A DNA stretch of 64,000 nucleotides from Litsea cubeba (GCA_012931725.1 CM022948.1:112259801-112323800); one strand, 5' to 3'; positions 1 to 11,807 are shown, counted from the stretch's first letter. Notes: generated from the letters alone by a model not told the origin. Numbers and translations are program-made.

Positions 1-1162
1 TGAAGGTCAGGAAGACATGGTCTGCAAACTTAAGAAATCAATATATGGACTGAAACAAGCTTCGAGGCAATGGTACCTAAAGTTTCATGAAATCATTACT
101 GCCTTCAATTTCACAGAAAACATGGTTGACCCTTGCATATACCTCAAGATTAGTGGGAGTAAGTTCATATTTTTGGTTTTGTATGTTGATGACATACTAT
201 TGGCTAGTAGCGACCTTGGTTTATTACATGCTACAAAGGATTATCTCTTTAAAAAATTTTGAAATGAAAGATATGGGTGAGGCTTCCTATGTGATAGGAA
301 TCGAAATATTCCGTGATAGGTCACTTGGTATTTTGGGGTTGTCTCAGAAAGCATATATTGACAAAGTTTTAGAGAGATTTGGTATGATCACATGTTCCTC
401 TAGTCCTGTTCCACTGCATAAAGGAGACAAACTTGATCTTACGCAGTGTCCACAGAACGAATTGGAACGTAAAGAAATGGAAAAATATCCTTATGCTTCT
501 CTAGTAGGGAGTCTGATGTATGCACAGGTCTGTACAGACCTGACATTAGTCATGCTGTTGGCATGCTGGGTAGATTTCAAAGCAACCCAGGAATCGCACA
601 TTGGAAAGCTGCAAAGAAAGTACTGAGATACCTCAAGGGAACAAGAAATTATATGCTCACATACAGAAAATCAAGTCACCTACAGGTGACTGGTTATTCC
701 GATTCAGATTTTGCTGGATGTCCTGACACCAGACTTTGCACTCTTGGTTATGTGTATCTTTTATGTGGAGGTGCAATATCATGGAAAAGTCAGAAATCAG
801 AGTTACTTTACACATCCACCATGATGGCTGAGTATGTGGCATGTTATGAGGCTGCAATTCAAGGAACATGGTTGCGTAACTTTATCTCTCAGTTTGGAGC
901 TTTGAGTTTCATCTCTAAGCCACTAACTCTTTACTGTGACAATGAAGCTGCAACCTTCTTCTCCAAGCATGACAGGATATCTAAGGGAGCCAAACACATG
1001 GACCTTAAATATCTATCACTGAAGCAAGATGTGAGATTACATAAATTTGTAATAGAGTCCATACGTACAGATTTCATGGTTGCAGACATATTCACGAAAG
1101 GACTACCTCCAAAGACCTTTCAGGGTCATACTGAAAGCATGGGTCTTGTAGATAGTTCTTGA
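1..1162 (+). pseudogene. Ty1/copia retrotransposon pol remnant (reverse transcriptase C-terminal half plus RNase H), frameshifted
   Basis: Three consecutive reading frames together give the end of a copia polyprotein. The first (17-262) has the YGLKQASRQW motif and the catalytic YVDDI box (about 184-198) of copia reverse transcriptase. The second (from about 255) carries the connection region with LSQKAYIDKVLERFGM. The third (from about 563) holds RNase H, with YSDSDFAGC, the copia-type KSQKSE and AEYVA stretches, and the terminal ADIFTKGL motif, ending at 1162. Frame changes near 255 and 545 show the copy cannot make an intact polyprotein. The 5' part (gag, protease, integrase, 5' LTR) lies outside the window. 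A polypurine tract and LTR follow downstream, in the order expected of a copia 3' end. Confidence 0.93.
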
Positions 1163-1540
1163 TTATTATTTTCTGCCTTATATTTCTCTGCTTGTATTGG
1201 ACATTTATTGAGCTCTTAATGCATATCTACATCTGCTATTTCTGTTTTTCCATTGTGTACATATTTATGTTTGGATGAATAATAAACAGAAACAGTCTTT
1301 AAACAAAGACATTATGAGACCATTACGTCAATCTCTTATTATGGTCTAGTTATGCAGGTTGTAAATGACGTAGTACATGGAAGTAAGCATGTTGCAAAAT
1401 AATGTGTGCACGCCATGACTCTCATTCACAACCGAATTAGCTAAGACACTTATGATAACCGACTAAAGAAGTGTTTAGCATCTAATGCGCGCCTTATGAT
1501 TCCTAATATGAAAACATTAATAGATCTTCCTATTGACCAA

Positions 1541-2080
1541 GTGGGAGACTGTAAGGAAATTACTTTTAGGTCTTTTACTTAGACCACAAGTCCTTACCTT
1601 TCCATAAATTGTGGTCATTATAGGAATTCCGTTTTCATAGGATACATGCTATCTCTTAATCATATAAGGTTTCCTAAAGAGATATATTCCATAACAAACT
1701 CTACCTTGATGGACGGTTGAGATTAAAACTAATGGAATTCTAATTGGAATATAATTGGTCCTCTCTCCACCTATAAAAAGAGTCTTTCTTCCATCATAAA
1801 GATTCACTCTCACAAAGTTCAACACATTAAGGCTTATAGGCAAGGAGAGAGAAACTGAAGTTATTCCCTAAAGTTTTCTTGGCGGATCTCAACATCAACA
1901 TCAGACAGCAGGATCGGAAAGCTCTCTGCATCAAGATGTCTGGAGGTAATTTTTAATTAAATCCTATTCGTGATAATCATGATGTTCTCGATCTTAAGGT
2001 TCATGTTAATAATAGACTAACAAGGACCTGACAAGCTCAAGTAACTTGATTTCTTGCAATAAACTTAAACAAAAATGAAA
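1541..2080 (+). mobile_element. 3' LTR of the copia element (right boundary approximate)
   Basis: A purine-rich tract, GTGGGAGAC (1541-1549), directly precedes TGTAAGGAAA, which is how copia 3' LTRs start; the LTR therefore begins at about 1550. A TATA-like CTATAAAAAG (1771-1780) sits about 220 bp in, followed by a pyrimidine-rich leader, as in LTR promoters. The right end is uncertain: the stretch ending in AACA near 2072 is one candidate, but no second LTR is in the window for comparison. The LTR points the same way as the allene oxide cyclase gene 330 bp or more downstream. The interval 1163-1540 is 3' untranslated element sequence. Confidence 0.6.
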
Positions 2081-2310
2081 AGCCGTGTCACCAATTGCTG
2101 TGTCTGTTTAACTAGTTTCTTACAACAACATTAACACAACGTTACATATTTTGGGGAGAGAATTCAAAGGTCCCAGATCCACTTTGGACGGCATGAATAG
2201 TCATATTTATAACGTGGACGGTGGATATGTAAACTGCCAAAACCCCACCATACTTTGACAGAGTGGTGAGACTCCCGTCAGGACCCACTCTCCCATGAAT
2301 ACTCTGCCTC

Positions 2311-2320
2311 TCTATAAAGT
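2311..2320 (+). promoter_or_regulatory. TATA box of the allene oxide cyclase gene
   Basis: TCTATAAAGT lies about 90 bp upstream of the ATG at 2405, a normal distance for a plant core promoter with a short 5' leader. The interval 2081-2310 shows no other element I can name. Confidence 0.5.
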
Positions 2321-2404
2321 TTAAGCTTTTTGCCACTTCTCCAACAAACTAACCATCTATCCATTCAACAACCCACATCACTACCCATCTCTTGCTTCAA
2401 CCCA

Positions 2405-3495
2405 ATGGCGGCGGCTGCTGCTGCTCCTTTAGCTCTCAGAAGCTCCTCTGTCTCCCTCAAACTCTTCAACTCAAGAACATCACCCACCCACATCTTTTCC
2501 CATTCCAAATCTCCATCTCTCACTCTCCCAAACCATCTCCTCATCAAAAACCCAAAATTGAAAACCACCCATTTCAGTTTTCCATCATTAGATCCAGAAA
2601 CATACACAGATCCTTCTCAACCAAGGTCACTGCTTCTTCAAGACCAAGTATTTCCACCTACCCCCTTCTTCTCCCTCTCTCCTCTTTCTCTCTGTTCTTC
2701 CTCTCATCTGTCTTTCCTGCTCTTGATTTTCAGGTGATGTTCAGGAACTATACGTGTACGAGATGAACGAGAGAGATCGTGGAAGTCCTGCCTACCTCCG
2801 TCTAAGCCAGAAACCAGTCAACTCTCTGGGAGATCTTGTTCCATTCAGCAACAAGGTGAGTAGTAGAAAGCCTATATTCAAAACTACTGTAATCAAATTT
2901 TTGGGGTACATCTAAACCCACCTGAAATCCTCATTTCTAATTTTAGAACATAGTTCTTGGCACTGTATCTTAGAAAGTCGAAAAATCTCAAGTATGGGCG
3001 GGCCGATATATCGCTACTGCACTGATGTTCTAAAGTTTTGAATTTTGTGTCTTCTGTGAAACTAACTGGGAATGGTTTGAATCTTTTGTGTAGTTATATC
3101 ATGGGAACCTTCAAAAGCGTCTGGGAATAACGGCCGGTATCTGCGTTCTCATCCAACACGTGCCGGAGAAGAAAGGGGACCGTTACGAGGCCATCTACAG
3201 CTTCTACTTTGGGGATTACGGTCACATTTCGGTGCAAGGGTCGTATCTGACATATGAAGATACGTATTTGGCTGTAACGGGCGGATCGGGCATTTTCGAG
3301 GGTGTGTACGGGCAGGTCAAACTGCAACAGATCATTTTTCCTTTAAAGCTCTTCTACACCTTTTATCTCAAAGGAATCGGAGAGTTGCCGGCTGAGTTAC
3401 TGGGTGAACCCGTTCCCCCGAGTCCGAGCGTGGAGCCATCGGCTGCAGCGAAAGCCACTGAGCCACATGCCCGTATTCCCAACTTCACCAAATGA
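2405..3495 (+). CDS. AOC: Allene oxide cyclase, chloroplast (jasmonate biosynthesis); frame break in transit peptide
   Basis: The product closes the unstable allene oxide to OPDA in the plastid, a committed step of jasmonate synthesis. Exons: 2405-2647, 2734-2855, 3094-3495. Exons 2 and 3 encode the whole mature barrel: VYEMNERDRGSP (holding the Glu, Asn and Pro known from the Arabidopsis AOC2 active site), GDLVPFSNK, GITAGICVLI (active-site Cys), SFYFGDYGHISVQG and GIFEGVYGQVKL, ending NFTK. Exon 1 starts MAAAAAAPLALRSSS, a Ser/Ala-rich transit peptide. In the ATG frame, splicing 2647 to 2734 hits a stop (TGA) within exon 2. The family-like junction (SSRPS then DVQELYVYE) is read in another frame that has no ATG. 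Using the AG at 2743-2744 as acceptor (exon 2 from 2745) restores the ATG frame. So this is a recent lesion, an assembly error, or a gene using the downstream acceptor. Identity is certain; the integrity of the N-terminus is not. Confidence 0.92.
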
Positions 3496-4446
3496 GAAAA
3501 ATATAATAGAGAATGTGTACAAGGTCCCACTGCCCACACTCCCATGATCTACACCGTCGATCCGATGGATTGATTCACTATCCCCAATTTATGTAGGGGA
3601 TGAAGTATTTTTAGTTTTAAAGATCCTAGTCTTCTTAGACGCTTAGTATAGAAGAGTTTTCTGATTCACTAGGATTTTGAGATCAAGAAGTTGTTTTGGG
3701 TCATCTTCCATCTATGATGGGTCTCATAGAGCAACGGTTGGCATCGTCAAGATGTGTCATAAATTGAAATAAAGGTGCATCAGGCCCTGTAATGCTCTAT
3801 TAGCAAGATAAAACCTACCTCTCTCTCTCTCTAGTATTTTATTTTATCTTCTCTCTCTGGTTGTTGAGGTCCTCTCGAGGTGACTAGTCAAGGGTAGTGA
3901 TCAGATTCAGAAGTAAAGCTGGACTGGGCTCTTTATTTTAATGTTTTTTTTTATTATTATCTAATTTCTTATTTTAAAGAGATCTGTAGGCTGTATCTGT
4001 ATGTCCAGGAATATTACCATATGACTAATGATATTGATGATCTGACATCTATGGTGAGTGGTTTGGTGTAGTATTTATGATGAGTTGAAGCATGTGGAGT
4101 GTTACTTTATTATTGATATATAAGCTAAGACCAATGTGGGTCTGCTCGACATAAACTGCATAACTTATAACAACCACATGATATATACAGCAACCCACAT
4201 AACACACATTTTTACGAAGATTCCACATGGACCACCACAAAAGTGTACGACGCATCCATAGGGTCTTTGACTTTTCAAGCTTGGACACTGCATCGGGCCC
4301 ATTAAATTAATTGAATTAAAGTTGAAACTGGGTGGCTAGGACCAAATGAGAATCGTACAAGCATAACCTATTGATTGATATTTGATAGGTAGAAGTGTGG
4401 CATTGGTCCATAGACTCTCGGATGGAATTATTGGATGGGTTGCTTC

Positions 4447-4481
<35 letters not shown>
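3496..4481. other. Intergenic, no gene seen
   Basis: This stretch contains the 3' flank of allene oxide cyclase, short CT-rich and AT-rich tracts and a TA dinucleotide run (4448-4480). No ORF here resembles a known family. Confidence 0.6.
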
Positions 4482-4662
4482 GGAAAATATTTAAGTGCAT
4501 CCATCCCTCGTCATTTTTGGTGAGAGACACCCTCTTTGGAAAGTGTCAAGTACAAAAAGGGGAGTGTCAAGTACATAAACTGCCCTTTTTGTACTTAACA
4601 CTTTTCAAAAGGGGTGTCACTCACAAAAAATGGTGAGGGATGGATGCACTTGAATACTTCCC
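4482..4662. mobile_element. MITE copy 1, foldback type, inserted in a TA repeat
   Basis: The 181-bp unit has imperfect terminal inverted repeats. The left end reads GGAAAATATTTAAGTGCATC and the right end is its complement form, GATGCACTTGAATACTTCCC. Internal arms match too (CATCCATCCCTCRTCATTTT and complement), with a central pair around GTACAAAAAGGG/CCCTTTTTGTAC. TA dinucleotide runs flank both sides. A second copy sits at 24423-24582. No coding capacity. Confidence 0.85.
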
Positions 4663-4799
4663 TATATATATATATATATATATCGGAGGAAGAGAGATGG
4701 GTTGCTTTTGTGCATTTCTTTGAAAGAGATCACATGTAGACCACCAGTTGCTAGGACAGGTGGTACCAAACACTACATCCATAGAAAATTGGATTTGCC

Positions 4800-5257
4800 C
4801 AGGGTGCACAAAAAACGGATATGCAGTTGGAATCGATTTTGTAATAGGTCAAGTTCGGTCACGGTTTGAATTTCTTTCTAGTTGTTTCGTTCCGTTTAAA
4901 TCGGTGTGGTTAAACTGAACTAATTGAATCGAACTGAACAAATTATATAAATATATATATTTTATAAAATATATAAAGAATATGAAAAATTATTTAAGAA
5001 GACTCTGACCCTCACTCCGTTATTTGAAATACAACGTCTCTCACCAATTCAACTGACATTTTTTTTCTTTTGTGGAAAAATCATATATAAAAAAATAAAA
5101 TAAAAACCGTAATCGAATCGAATCGGTTCCTTTCGGTTTGGTTCGGTTTTAGCACATGACCGGTTCGATTCGATTTGGGAAAATAGAAAACCGATAGGTT
5201 CGGTTTGATTAATGGTTTTCCCTCTAAATCAATTCAAAGTCCCCCATGTGCAGCCCT
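4800..5257. mobile_element. Nonautonomous hAT-like element with CAGGG ends
   Basis: The left end is CAGGGTGCACA and the right end TGTGCAGCCCT, which are inverted matches. Flanks GATTTGCC and AATTTGTC agree at 6 of 8 positions, compatible with an aged 8-bp target duplication. The interior is rich in AATCGAATCGGTTC and GGTTCGGTTT type repeats, typical of short hAT derivatives in plants. No transposase is present. Confidence 0.65.
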
Positions 5258-7170
5258 AATTTGTCCTATTTTGCGAATCTGGCCAATCTCCTTAAGGGTA
5301 CCACTCAGTTTTTTAGGAAGAAAAGGAAAACAATAAAACTTTTGGGCCTAAAATAAATGGCAGAATTACTCCACATCAATACATTCAAGTAGGCTTCCAA
5401 AAATGGGTCTACTTTCAAAATTATATCCAAACATCTTTAGCATCCCTCTTTGGTGGGTAATCTTCCAATCTTTCTCCTCTCAAAATATCAACCCTTCCAC
5501 CAACATCATCAAAAATCAGCTTTTGTAAAGAATGAAATTAACCATGTAACCGCCGAGATTGATATAAAAGACGTCATGTATTATTTAATTCAAACATGGG
5601 TAAATGTTTGGGACAATAGTCTGCCATTGGAGGGCCCTTCATTTCAAAGGTAATTTATTTTTACCATATATGTTATTGGACAGACGCGTACATTATCAGG
5701 GCTTGAGGTTACTGCATTATGTTTGAGGGTTATAAGTATCAGTCCTACGTTTGGATTCTGCTGGTAGCCTGGTATTGTAAAAACACCCGAGTTGTATGTA
5801 TGTGTAGGAGTCTTTTGTATGACTCAGGGAAATGGGTTTGACCAACATTAACAGAAAGGATAAAAGGTCAGATTTGGATCGGATCCGGTCTGGTCCTATA
5901 CCCATTAGGACAGATTCTGACTAAGCAGGGTAGGCAGGACCTGTTATTGCTGTGTGAAAATCAATATCATAAATACCATACATTAGATCTCACTCTTCTA
6001 CTTGGCCCATTCAAGTACTCAAAATTCAGGCCAGATATGACTAGTTGGGTTTCTCTTGGATGGAATCTAAACCTAATCTCATTATGTTTTGAGCGCCATA
6101 TACGACTAGATAAGTCAATGGGTCTGCCAGCAAGCCCAATATCTTTTCACACATCCAGGTGTTGATCAGGACTATCCGGGAATCGGGCACCCTTGCCTAT
6201 CAGTATATTTTGGATCTAAAAGGGCTTGGACCTGATCCAATTATGTTCTTTTATACTAACAGTTTAGGCATCCAGTAACCAGCACACAATCCTCCCATGA
6301 GCATGAGGTAGCACTCCTGGCACAGCCTAGATTACATATTTACATACTCATTTAGATATGGATGTATGAAACTGCTGGATCCAGACCAGGCCAATTGGCA
6401 CACTCATTTCCAAATTTTGTTCTTGTCGGTTTCAAATTTGTTCCGGATCCTCTAGGACCTCTACAACATATATATAATCTGTCACTCATTTAGAAACAGA
6501 GGCCTGTGTCAGGCCCAAATCAGACATGGCTGAGCCCGGCCGTTGTCAAACATGTCGGGCCTGAAGCCCACCCAATTAGTCAACCGACCTTTCTATCACT
6601 TACCGGAATCTCTATAACCTGTATACACAGACTAGGGACTAAACTACAAGCATTAGGTATCGGGACGTGATGGAAGGAGTACCTGGGCCTAATATTAATT
6701 CCTTCGTTGGCATGAGTAAAGTTTAGACTTGCAAGTGAAATCTAATTTATACCATTCTCGGCCTTTTGGGTAAGATCAAGTGCAATCTAATTATTTAAAT
6801 TCACATGAAAGTCACATGCTCTGTGGGGACACGATACAATACAAAATATAGTCTTATTATATTATGGGCTTGAACTTGGCCCAAAACAATGAAAATAGTG
6901 CCTGATTTCTATGGGTCCGAGCCCCCTTGGCTGGGTAAAGAAGAAAAAGAGCTCGCCTCCTATATTTCTTGTTCGGAAGGCTTGATATTGGGACGTAGGG
7001 TGGGTTGGACTTAATACTTCAATCAATATTGGGTTGGGCCACAACTCAGGCTTACATAGGTCCAGCTTGTTGACAACCCTACCGATATTTACTTTTTTCT
7101 CATATGTATGGGGTCCTCTTTGCTTGTGGTAGATTGATTGGTTGACCCATCAACTTGGCCACAAACCTAT
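5258..7170. other. Intergenic, degenerate repetitive DNA, no gene
   Basis: About 1.9 kb without a supportable ORF. From about 5870 to 7070 there are scattered, decayed GGATCCGGTC, GGGCCTGA and CAGGCCCAA type words, suggesting very old nonautonomous elements, but I could not define ends. Confidence 0.45.
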
Positions 7171-7177
7171 TTTTTCA

Positions 7178-8345
7178 GACGTAGAGAATTAGGGCCTTTT
7201 TCTTTACTCGGATTTTTGAAATGTGCATCAATGGTTGTCTAGAAATTTAGAATGCTGGAGTTTTGAAATGCTGATAAATTCGGTCAAACAGCCTAGAGAA
7301 TTGGGGCCCATTGCTTTACTCGAATTTTTGAAATGTGTATTAGATGGATGTCTAGAGATTTACAATGCTAGAGTCTTGAAATGCTGTTAAATTCGGTCAT
7401 TTCTAATTTCTCATTTCATTTATACTTGAATACTACCAGAGAATCTGACACGTCCTAAGTTTTCAGAGTCCGAATCCCCTGTTTGGTTGACACAAGGGAC
7501 TTGGACTTGAATTTTCATAATTATCTATTTTAGAACTCCTGATTCGAATAACACTCTTTCATTAATCATAGATTGTGGGGCTCGCCATTATAAACTACAA
7601 TGTGAAACTCAACTTTAGAAATTATAACATGCACTTCATCAACTTTCTCTGTTTAACTGAGGAATTTCTTTTTTTTTTTTAGTTTTCCTGTATACCATGC
7701 TCACCCAATAATGGATGAATCAGTATTGATGCTTTATCACATGAGCTTTTATGATATGATATGATTGATGGACCATCTATCTTGGAATCATACATCATGG
7801 AGAGATTCTCCTTCTCTGTTTCCTTAAATTTACCACATCCCTTTACTCTCCTTTCCCTTTTAAAATTGTGGCATGTGGGGCTCACGTCTAGAATTTACAA
7901 AGTGTGTCCACCTTAAGAAACTAAAATGTGGAGCCCACATTTAAACTTACAAAATAGAACCTACCTTTTACGAATTAAAATTTGAGCCTATATTGAAAAA
8001 TTACATGGGCCCAACTTTGGAAATTGAGCATGTGGGGACACCTTTTAGAAATTAAGTAGAACTCATCTTTAGAATTTGTGGTATGTGGAGCTCACCTCTA
8101 GAATTATGTTACATCCACCAACTAAGAAATTATGGAAATTGGGGCCAACCTCTTTAAAACTTAGGGCCCATAGATTGGGCTTACCTTTTTAACAATTACA
8201 AATGGCAAAGTAGGGGTCATCAATCAGATGGTTGTCTTGAAATTTAGAATGCTGGAGTTTTGAAATGCTGTTAAATTCAGCATTCAGCATAGAGAATTAG
8301 GGCTCATTTCTTTACTCGAATTTTTGAAATGTGTATTAGATCATT
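7178..8345. repeat. Diverged repeat block: three about 110-bp units flanking a short-unit array
   Basis: Two adjacent units (about 7178-7290 and 7291-7400) share GAGAATTRGGGCC, TTTACTCGAATTTTTGAAAT, TAGAATGCTGGAGT and TTGAAATGCTGTTAAATTC. A third copy lies at about 8218-8345. Between them (about 7560-8210) is a degenerate array built around GGCATGTGGGGCTCACCT and CTAGAAATTA, with units of roughly 30-50 bp. No coding potential seen. Confidence 0.6.
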
Positions 8346-9288
8346 TATTTTGTGGGGTACATGATTTTGTTAAGCGATCCCCACTTGGGAGCCTCCCAAA
8401 TTTCTCTCTGGGTTCTAATCCAGACTCGTTGAAATAAAAGAAACACATAAAACCAGGCTGCTATTTATCAACAATGGCTCAGGTCGCAGGTCCACTCTAA
8501 TGCAGATGTCCTGAGCTGTAGAGGTTGCAGGTCCACTCTAATTTGTCTCAGGACTGAGGCAGATGGCTAACGTCCCCAGGGTTTGTCGTGAGGTATTTGT
8601 CACTATCCAGATAGATAGATGTTCTTTCTCTTTATTCTTTAAAAAGACATTGTGGGAGGTATTACAGCGTACACTTCCATCTATGCACACTTCCAACTTC
8701 AAAGTTGCCTTAATAAGCTCCTCAAAAAACACAGTTGACATGTGCACTCTGGTTACTCCACATCTATAATGGAGTAATAATGGTAGGAATAAGAGAGATC
8801 TCATGGCCAATCACATCTATTTAATTTGAGGGCCTTAGACAGTAAAACTTGAACTCTGTAAATATAATTAACCTTGTGTCTCTGGTTATGGGCCAAATTT
8901 ATTTCCCCTTGATACACACACATGCAATCAATCTGACCTTGGGCCCTGAATCCTGACTGAAGTGAAGTTCAGCCAGGAGCCTAGCTAGGACATTACTTTG
9001 AGTCGTTTGGATTTTATAATGGGCTTCGCTAATGGATTGATGGTCTTAAGTCTTAACCGTAGGGTTTCTCTAGTTCCCAGGATATATAGGAGGATCTAGA
9101 CGTATCACTGGATCATTGTTCCCCCCCATTGAGGTAGACAGTAGCCTCTATTCTATTAAGAGCCGTCATGGAGTGCTTGTCTTAGAAGGTAATTATAATT
9201 AGATTACTTCTTTAAAGGTGCACCCCAATTTTTGTAGGGCCCACTTGAATTCGTAGCATTCAAAAGAGTAACAGGATGGAAGGAGCAT
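8346..9288. other. Intergenic, no gene seen
   Basis: Includes a short direct repeat of GCAGGTCCACTCTAAT (near 8488 and 8528). Short ORFs on both strands (8538-8810) show no family motif and were not accepted. Confidence 0.5.
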
Positions 9289-9781
9289 AGTGGTGTTCAT
9301 TTTTTCAATTTCATGATCGAAATTTAGATAATGTCACTAGGGTTGCTTTACATTAGTCAATATTTTTTTCAAAAAGCTTTTTTGCCTTAGATTTCATAAT
9401 ATCACGGGAACAGTGTATGTCACAAAAATTGACAATTCTCATGATATCATGGGATGTCCCATGATGTCATGGCTTTTATGAAGCATATTGTGAAGTGTTT
9501 CTTCTAAATGATAGAAATTGAGAAATGGTGCTTAGATGTGTATTTACTGTCCACAAAATGTTATTTTTCATATTCTATAAAAGATTAATCCGTTTGTTGG
9601 TTACAAAAAATGTATGATGCAGAAACTGATAAATCTCATGATATCATGAGATTATTCCATCATATCATGTTAAATGGCTCGAAAAAGTTAAAAAAATATT
9701 GACCAATGTTAAGTGACTATGGTGACATTATACGAATTGCGATCGTGAAATTGAAAAGGCTAAGTTTAAGGACGACTAATA
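9289..9781. mobile_element. Foldback MITE with about 80-bp inverted arms
   Basis: The left arm (about 9300-9376) contains TTTCAATTTCATGATCGAAA, ATAATGTCAC and TTAGTCAATATTTTTTT. The right arm (about 9680-9765) contains the complements: AAAAAAATATTGACCAATG, GTGACATTAT and GCGATCGTGAAATTGAAA. The loop holds repeated ATGATATCATG palindromes. Exact ends and target duplication could not be fixed. Confidence 0.75.
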
Positions 9782-9905
9782 TGGGTAGAAGTACAGGCGG
9801 CAACGGCACAATTAATTAATTAAAAATTATAAGGATTGAGACTCTAATTTCTATTTTCTGAGTTGGAAAAGGGTGTACTCTGAGAAAGTGGGGGAGAGAG
9901 CTACT

Positions 9906-10913
9906 CAGGGGTGGCTCGACCATTAGGCAAGAAAAGCCCTTGCTTTAGGCCCCCCAAAAAATAAGGTCCTGTAGTATTGCATCATATTAAAGTCATCTTT
10001 TTACATTATAGAAAAACATCAAAGCAACTGTCATCCTTGTTTTTTCTCTCCAAAAAAATGAGGCCCTTTAACAATAATTAGTATCACATCTCACTAAAGC
10101 CATATTTTCACATTGCAAAAAAGCAGTAAAGCAACTTTCAATCATTTTTTTTCTCTACAAACAGTGTCTTTTTAAATCCCAACAAATCTTAACCTAACTC
10201 CCTTCCATCTCACCAATGAGGTTTTTCAAATAAACGCTTCTCTTATAAATTAATGAGTCACATTTAATTCAATCGTTTCTCACATTAGCATCTAACCATT
10301 TCTCTTGCCATATTAATACGTCTTTATCAAAATTTGAGTATCTACCAATGTTTTTCCATCTGCCGTAATCTTAACTCTCTCACCTTCTCTATCTCTCTTA
10401 TAGATTATCTTTTTTTGTAATTACTTTTTTTTAATTGTTTGTAAATTAATCTTCTTTAAGGATTTAATGATCTAGTTTTATCTTTTTTTAATAATATATT
10501 TGAGTATTTTATATAGTATGTTTTTTATAATATATGTTAATCATAACGTGCAAACTCAAATAATGACAAATATAATCTGTTTTTTTTTTCAACATCAAAC
10601 TCGAAATTCATCCATATCTACATCTTTATGGTCAACAATGATAAATCACTAAATCAAGTTCTATTGTTCTATGCTTTTAGGACTTTTTTTAATTCCAAGC
10701 TCATATTATATGTTCATTATAGTTAGTGTTCACTTTATTTGTAAATATTATTAATTTTAATTTATAAATAATAAATATCTCTACTAGAAAATAGAAACAC
10801 AATACTCAAAACTTTAAAAAAAAAAAAAAAAAAGAAGAGAGGGAAGAATATATAATTTAAGGCTTTGTTTAAAATTATCGCTTCAGGCCTCAAACTATCT
10901 TGAACCGGCCCTG
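9906..10913. mobile_element. Nonautonomous hAT-like element, about 1.0 kb
   Basis: The left end CAGGGGTGGCTCGACC and the right end GAACCGGCCCTG are inverted matches with the CAGGG start typical of hAT elements. Flanks are GAGCTACT (9898-9905) and TAGCTACT (10914-10921), an 8-bp target duplication with one mismatch. The subterminal GCTTTAGGCCCCC word is paired by CTTCAGGCCTC near the other end. The interior is AT-rich and has no transposase ORF. Confidence 0.82.
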
Positions 10914-10921
10914 TAGCTACT

Positions 10922-11807
10922 TAAAAACTTAATAATATGAGAGAGATCTGTGAATGCACCCATGAACCAACACAAGTGAATCCATTTTCTCTGCCCTTCC
11001 TACAACGTGAAATTCTTTGTTGATTTTTGAAGTAGGATATCTATCCAAAAGAGAAAAAATGAAGTACATTAGTTCGTGCCAATCTTCCCATCTAATCCTA
11101 TAAAATGGATGGTTAAAATTGACATTTGCTAACTTTCCATTTCATTTATGAGACAATTAGTAATGTTTAAATTTCAATTGACATAAGAGTTATTTTAGAT
11201 ATATACCGCATTCAAATCTATCTGTTATAGCAGTTGGGACGCGCACATTTCCAATTTAAGTATCCTGCTGATCTGGTCCAGAGGTAAAGAGATATTTACT
11301 GATTCGCAATTAATTGTTCAAATAATGCAGAGACGCGATTGGATAATATTGCAATTCCATTCAAACTCTACATATATAGGCCAATTTCCAATATGTTACC
11401 CAAAGAAAATATGTTCTTATGAATCTGTGTGGGACCCTTCGAGGCTGATTGCTGACATGTATATTGGGCCCATAATCGTACGGTCATGCTTCACACGTTT
11501 CCAACATGAATGACAACCACATGTGACGGGACATTTACATCACAGTACCTCACCCCACTGGGCCCACTCATAATTCCACTTGCTTTTTCCCACCCCATGC
11601 AGGTTGAAAACAACCCAACGTGGGCAAAATTTTCAACGTCGCGAAACATCCATTCTTCGTATGTAGAATGTAGATAATACTGTAATACGTACAGTAAAAT
11701 CCAAAGTTAACAAGAGGGGAAAAAAATGATAAAGACCAAGTCAATGTATAAGAAGCTTTATCATAAAACCTCCACATATCTCTCTCAACTCAGTTTTGCA
11801 GTCTACA
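10922..11807. other. Intergenic DNA and upstream region of the next gene
   Basis: About 890 bp with no ORF of note. It ends in the probable promoter and leader of the gene starting at 11808. I see no clear TATA box at the expected distance. Confidence 0.4.

Noticed and set aside
2365..2607. Minus-strand ORF opposite exon 1 of allene oxide cyclase
   Set aside because: Shadow of the transit-peptide coding sequence.
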